NCBI GenBank assembly: GCA_023253615.1
Contig: JALRFZ010000727.1
Span: 1 to 7,194, forward strand
Source of the DNA: Verrucomicrobiales bacterium
GTDB taxonomy: Bacteria > Verrucomicrobiota > Verrucomicrobiia > Verrucomicrobiales > DEV007
Direction of reading: 5' to 3'
Length of the DNA stretch: 7,194 nucleotides
Every line of letters begins with the position of its first letter. Within the stretch, counting starts at the first letter, position 1. The notes below the pieces were generated by a model, which did no database searches, was not told the origin of the DNA, and saw nothing but the letters and a program-made list of their open reading frames with translations. The translations under genes and the position numbers were made by a program. Of this stretch, positions 4,610 through 7,194 are shown one piece after another.

Positions 4610-5887
4610 ATGTCCGCAAGGGTGAACAGGCAGGCTTTTTCCCGCATCGCGCTCCCGGCGATCTCGGTCGCCTGTCTCGCGGCGCCCGGCGGTGGGATGA
4701 CGCTCGCCGCGGAGGATCTCCTCCCCGACATGACGGTGCGCGAGAGCGAGCTGCTGCGGCACGACCACGTCACGAACGGCGATCGCGTCCTCCTGCGTTT
4801 CGCCAATGGCACCCCCAACATCGGAAAGGGGCCGCTCCATGTCGTCGGCGTGCTGCCGGCGAATCCGGACGGCACCCAGAATGTGAACCAGCGCGTCTTC
4901 CGCGACGACGGCTCGCACTACGAGCGGCCCGCGGGACGATTCGAGTTCCACCCCGGCCACGACCACGTGCATCTCGAGGACTGGGCGGTCTACCGGCTGC
5001 GGGAGCGCCTGCCCGACGGCGGGGTTGGCGAAGTGCTGCGCGAGAGCGGCAAGACGAGTTTCTGCCTGCTCGATTCCGCCCCCCACGACCCCTCGCTGCC
5101 CGGCTACCTGCCGCAACGCACCTACCGCTCGTGCGGCGAACTGTTCCAGGGGATCTCGGTGGGCTGGGTGGACATCTACGAAAAGCACCTCATCGGCCAG
5201 AACATCGACGTCGCGGGCCTGCCGCCGGGCACCTACTGGCTGGAGTCCGAGGTAGATCCGGAGGATCACATTCTCGAACTCGACGAGGGGAACAACGTGG
5301 CGAGGATCGAGGTGGAGCTGGCGGAGCCCGTCTTCATCAACGGACCCCTCGAATTCGCGCCGGAGGATCATCACGACCACGACCACCATCGTCCCGACCT
5401 CCGCCTCGGGACGCGGCCGGACCCCGCCGGCCACCTCGGCAACGACGTCTACGAATCGGGCGGGAGGGGCGCGCACTCCCACGGAGGCCACCTCCATTTC
5501 GATCACGATCAGGCAGGCCGGGTCCAGGTACTGCGTCTCGACTCCCGGGCGGGACGCGCCCGCACCTTCTTCACCTCGATCCAGAACGAGAGCGGGGAAA
5601 GCCGGGACTGCCATTTCCGCTGCCGCGGCACGACACGGGAGCTCCGGGTCGTCCATTTCGACACTTCGGGGCCGCGGCCCCGCAACATCACCGCGCGGAT
5701 GCATGGCCGAGGCAGCGTCCTCGCGATGACGCCCGACGAGCTGAAGACCTTCCGCTCGAAGGTCTCCCTCGCGCGGATTTCGAAGGGACGCTCCACACCC
5801 GGGAAAATCGTCCGCGCCGCCCTCGGTCTGCGGGCGCATTACGGCGGGATGATCGACGAAGGGTGGGTCTACGTGACGTTCCGATAG
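4610..5887 (+). CDS. Secreted lysyl oxidase (copper/LTQ amine oxidase) with extra C-terminal domain
   Basis: A 425-residue exported protein: signal peptide about 1-34 (ending Leu-Ala-Ala), then a lysyl oxidase domain (about 38-240). Lysyl oxidases oxidise lysine side-chain amines to aldehydes, releasing H2O2 and ammonia, using copper and a lysine tyrosylquinone. The copper site reads FEFHPGHDHVHLEDW (His114, 117, 119, 121), the spacing of the human copper motif. GKTSFCL (Lys148) aligns with human GHKASFCL, whose Lys320 forms the cofactor; VDIY (Tyr190) aligns with its partner Tyr355. The tail PGTYWLESEVDPE...NNVARIEV matches the human PGNYILKVSVNP...TNNVVRC. A His-rich linker (254-299) and an unassigned beta-rich domain (about 300-425, with a YFD-type strand and NITA motif as in bacterial repeat domains) follow. 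Substrates in bacteria are largely unknown; matrix proteins or free amines are possible. GGCGGGAG abuts the ATG, too close for a normal ribosome-binding site. The exported-protein gene follows 52 bases downstream, perhaps in one transcript. Confidence 0.9.
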   Translation: MSARVNRQAFSRIALPAISVACLAAPGGGMTLAAEDLLPDMTVRESELLRHDHVTNGDRVLLRFANGTPNIGKGPLHVVGVLPANPDGTQNVNQRVFRDDGSHYERPAGRFEFHPGHDHVHLEDWAVYRLRERLPDGGVGEVLRESGKTSFCLLDSAPHDPSLPGYLPQRTYRSCGELFQGISVGWVDIYEKHLIGQNIDVAGLPPGTYWLESEVDPEDHILELDEGNNVARIEVELAEPVFINGPLEFAPEDHHDHDHHRPDLRLGTRPDPAGHLGNDVYESGGRGAHSHGGHLHFDHDQAGRVQVLRLDSRAGRARTFFTSIQNESGESRDCHFRCRGTTRELRVVHFDTSGPRPRNITARMHGRGSVLAMTPDELKTFRSKVSLARISKGRSTPGKIVRAALGLRAHYGGMIDEGWVYVTFR

Positions 5888-5906
5888 TCTTCACGCGATC
5901 CTCCTT

Positions 5907-5924
5907 GCGCGCCGGCCCGCGCGC
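5907..5924 (+). other. GC hairpin between lysyl oxidase and the next gene
   Basis: GCGCGC (5907-5912) and GCGCGC (5919-5924) can pair around a six-base loop in the 52-base gap. With no T-run it is not a terminator by itself; in a shared transcript it could stabilise or separate the two messages. It may also just reflect base composition. Confidence 0.25.
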
Positions 5925-5939
5925 GTGTCCAGACCCCGC

Positions 5940-6938
5940 ATGGATCCGACGATGTTCCGTCTCATGGCTCTCTTCGCGGTGACGGCCGCATCCTCCCCGG
6001 TCGCGAACGCGCAATTCAAGAAGAAGGGCGGGGAGGAGCGGTTCATGACCTACACGATGCCCGCCGCCCCGCCGTCGCTGCGGGTGAAAGACGTCGTGCG
6101 CACGAGGGTCTTCCACGATGAACAGGGATACTTTGAAAAGGGAATCACGGGAGCCTACGAGCGACGGGATGTGATCGCCACGGTCGAGGACCGCCAGCGC
6201 ATCGAAGAGCAGGTGACGTCGCAATTCCAAGCGGACAAGGAGCCGGTGCGGATCCCGCCCCAGGTGTTCTCGGTGAAGCTGATCCCCCATCAATCGACCC
6301 TCTTCGGAAAATTCGTCGCGAAGTTCGATCCGTATGGAAAGGACAGCGGGATCACGATCGAGCAGGAGGGCATGTATGAGATGCGCGTGATCGAGGGCAG
6401 CTACGAGGATTTCCAGAAGGGCGGAGCGATCACCGTGGAGATCAAGAAGGAGGACCGCGATCGCTATCTGGCCGCGGCGACGAAGTCGTTCCACCATCCG
6501 GGATTCCTCACCTTCTGCGCGGAGGAATACCGCGAGATGCAGCTGCGGCAGATCGAACGCCAGGTCGCGGAAGCTCCCGGCACCGTGCTGCCGCCCGGCA
6601 CCGATGCGGCGGGACGGGCGCGTTTCCTCGAGCAGGTCCGGACGTGGCGGGTGCAGGCGATCCCGACGATGCGGTCGACGCCGGCGCGCTTCCATTTCTC
6701 GGGCGACACGATGCGGAGCGAGGTGGCGGAGTCGGGCTTGGAGATCCGCTTCGTCACCTCCATCCCGGATGGCAATCCGGTCGCCGCTCCGGGTGATGAC
6801 TGGATGGAGCGATACCGCGTCCACAAGAAAACCGACTTCCACGCGGCGGACCACGACGACACCCGCGTCCTCGATCCCCGGGAAAAACTGCCGGGCTGGT
6901 ACAAGCCGAAATGGGAGCAAGAGAAGCCGGCCCCCTGA
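5940..6938 (+). CDS. Exported protein of unknown function
   Basis: I do not recognise this 332-residue protein. It begins with a signal peptide (MFRLMALF core, Ala-Ser-Ser-Pro-Val-Ala-Asn-Ala, cut before Gln-Phe-Lys-Lys-Lys). The mature part is highly charged: several Lys/Glu/Arg-rich stretches (EIKKEDRDRY, EEYREMQLRQIERQV) suggest helices near the middle, between beta-like segments (VFSVKLIPHQSTLFGKFVAKF, YEMRVIEGSYEDF). It ends in a Pro/Trp-rich tail (LPGWYKPKWEQEK). There is no transmembrane helix after the signal, and the only mature Cys is in TFCAEE. A His/Asp-rich patch (DFHAADHDD) lies near the end. Start choice is uncertain: ATG 5940 has a C-rich context, ATG 5952 gives the cleaner signal peptide, GTG 5925 is also in frame. 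Closeness to the lysyl oxidase gene suggests a possible secreted partner or substrate, but this is context only. Confidence 0.75.
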   Translation: MDPTMFRLMALFAVTAASSPVANAQFKKKGGEERFMTYTMPAAPPSLRVKDVVRTRVFHDEQGYFEKGITGAYERRDVIATVEDRQRIEEQVTSQFQADKEPVRIPPQVFSVKLIPHQSTLFGKFVAKFDPYGKDSGITIEQEGMYEMRVIEGSYEDFQKGGAITVEIKKEDRDRYLAAATKSFHHPGFLTFCAEEYREMQLRQIERQVAEAPGTVLPPGTDAAGRARFLEQVRTWRVQAIPTMRSTPARFHFSGDTMRSEVAESGLEIRFVTSIPDGNPVAAPGDDWMERYRVHKKTDFHAADHDDTRVLDPREKLPGWYKPKWEQEKPAP

Positions 6939-6948
6939 GACGGCCGGC
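6926..6948 (+). terminator. GC hairpin spanning the stop codon, possible terminator without T-run
   Basis: GCCGGCC (6926-6932) and GGCCGGC (6942-6948) form a 7-bp pure G-C stem around a nine-base loop that contains the TGA of the preceding gene. CTCATCCC follows instead of Ts, so any termination would be non-canonical; it may instead protect the message end. Confidence 0.3.
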
Positions 6949-7007
6949 CTCATCCCGCCACGCGGCACTTGCCCCGCCTGGCCAAAGGGCGCATCTTCCG
7001 CCGCCCC

Positions 7008-7194
7008 ATGGAAGACAAGCTCCAAGCCTTTCGCCAACCCATCGTCACGGCCACGGGCATCCTGCTCGGCTTCATCCTGAACTTCGCCGCGAACTGGGTG
7101 AAGTCGGATTCCGCCATGCCGGATTGGCTGGCCTACCATTCGCATCAAGTTAAGCCCAAAGCCCTTGGTGTGACAGGGGATTTTCTCTTTCGCT
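7008..7194 (+). CDS. Small single-helix membrane protein, cut by window edge
   Basis: ATG at 7008 opens a frame with no stop to the window end (62 codons). Residues 1-11 are a charged start (MEDKLQAFRQP); residues 12-30 form one hydrophobic helix (IVTATGILLGFILNFAANW), followed by a polar loop (VKSDSAMPDW). This looks like an inner-membrane protein with an N-terminal helix; function unknown. The start follows the CCGCCCC context and no Shine-Dalgarno. After about 7131 the base composition drops and the predicted residues (HSHQVKPKALGVTGDF) no longer look like a membrane protein, so the frame may be interrupted, or the contig joined, near there. Confidence 0.6.
   Translation, partial: MEDKLQAFRQPIVTATGILLGFILNFAANWVKSDSAMPDWLAYHSHQVKPKALGVTGDFLFR
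7133..7152. repeat. Inverted partner of the sequence at 117-137
   Basis: Reading this segment on the minus strand gives TAACTTGATGCGAATGGTAG. The plus strand at 117-137 reads TAACTTGATACGAA then AAGGTAG: 18 identical bases with one substitution and one small gap/mismatch. Both copies lie in locally AT-rich sequence, the first just before the divergent gene's ATG. Whether it is a mobile-element end, a shared regulatory site or chance cannot be settled from two copies. Confidence 0.3.

Noticed and set aside
4373..5839. 488-codon open frame on the minus strand
   Set aside because: Overlaps the lysyl oxidase gene, which has clear family motifs; the frame is an antisense shadow.
5688..7148. 486-codon open frame on the minus strand
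   Set aside because: Covers the exported-protein gene and the end of the oxidase gene antisense; no start signal, Arg/His-rich low-quality sequence.
1..7194. tRNA, rRNA, CRISPR array, transposase gene or known riboswitch
   Set aside because: No cloverleaf, rRNA core, regular spaced repeats, transposase motif or riboswitch core was recognised on either strand.

Overview
The window is GC-rich (about two-thirds G+C) bacterial chromosomal DNA. Short well-spaced genes, many exported proteins and almost no Shine-Dalgarno sequences suggest a Verrucomicrobiota/Planctomycetota-type organism. This is an inference from style, not from a marker gene. Every complete gene lies on the + strand. A divergent exported-protein gene is cut by the left edge, and a small membrane-protein gene is cut by the right edge.

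Layout: (1) 1-105, minus strand: signal-peptide end of an exported protein. (2) 368-1492: a thioredoxin-like exported protein whose frame is interrupted by one TGA at 587-589. The TGA sits exactly at the redox motif (Gly-Cys-Val-TGA-Asn-Asn-Gly) and is followed at the right distance by a SECIS-like hairpin. I read it as a selenoprotein; conventional gene calling would split it into two fragments and lose the active site. (3) 1806-2654: an outer-membrane beta-barrel protein ending at a very strong terminator (2708-2755). (4) 3110-3439: a small winged-helix regulator with a clear sigma-70 promoter and a perfect palindrome just downstream of the expected transcription start. (5) 3607-4467: a VanX-like D-Ala-D-Ala dipeptidase of family M15. 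(6) 4610-5887: a secreted copper lysyl oxidase with the copper histidines and both LTQ-cofactor residues recognisable, then a His-rich linker and an extra C-terminal domain. (7) 5940-6938: an unrecognised exported protein, possibly co-transcribed with the oxidase. (8) From 7008: start of a one-helix membrane protein.

Most genes look like independent transcription units; only the lysyl oxidase and the following exported protein look like a possible operon. The common theme is the cell envelope: an exported selenium redox protein, a barrel, a peptidoglycan-precursor dipeptidase and a secreted copper cross-linking-type oxidase. Signals across the window include a dispersed terminator-like repeat after two different genes, a shared 12-base box carrying the -35 element in two promoters, and a C-rich tract directly before most start codons in place of a ribosome-binding site. 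The best candidate for something undescribed is the TGA-containing thioredoxin-like gene.
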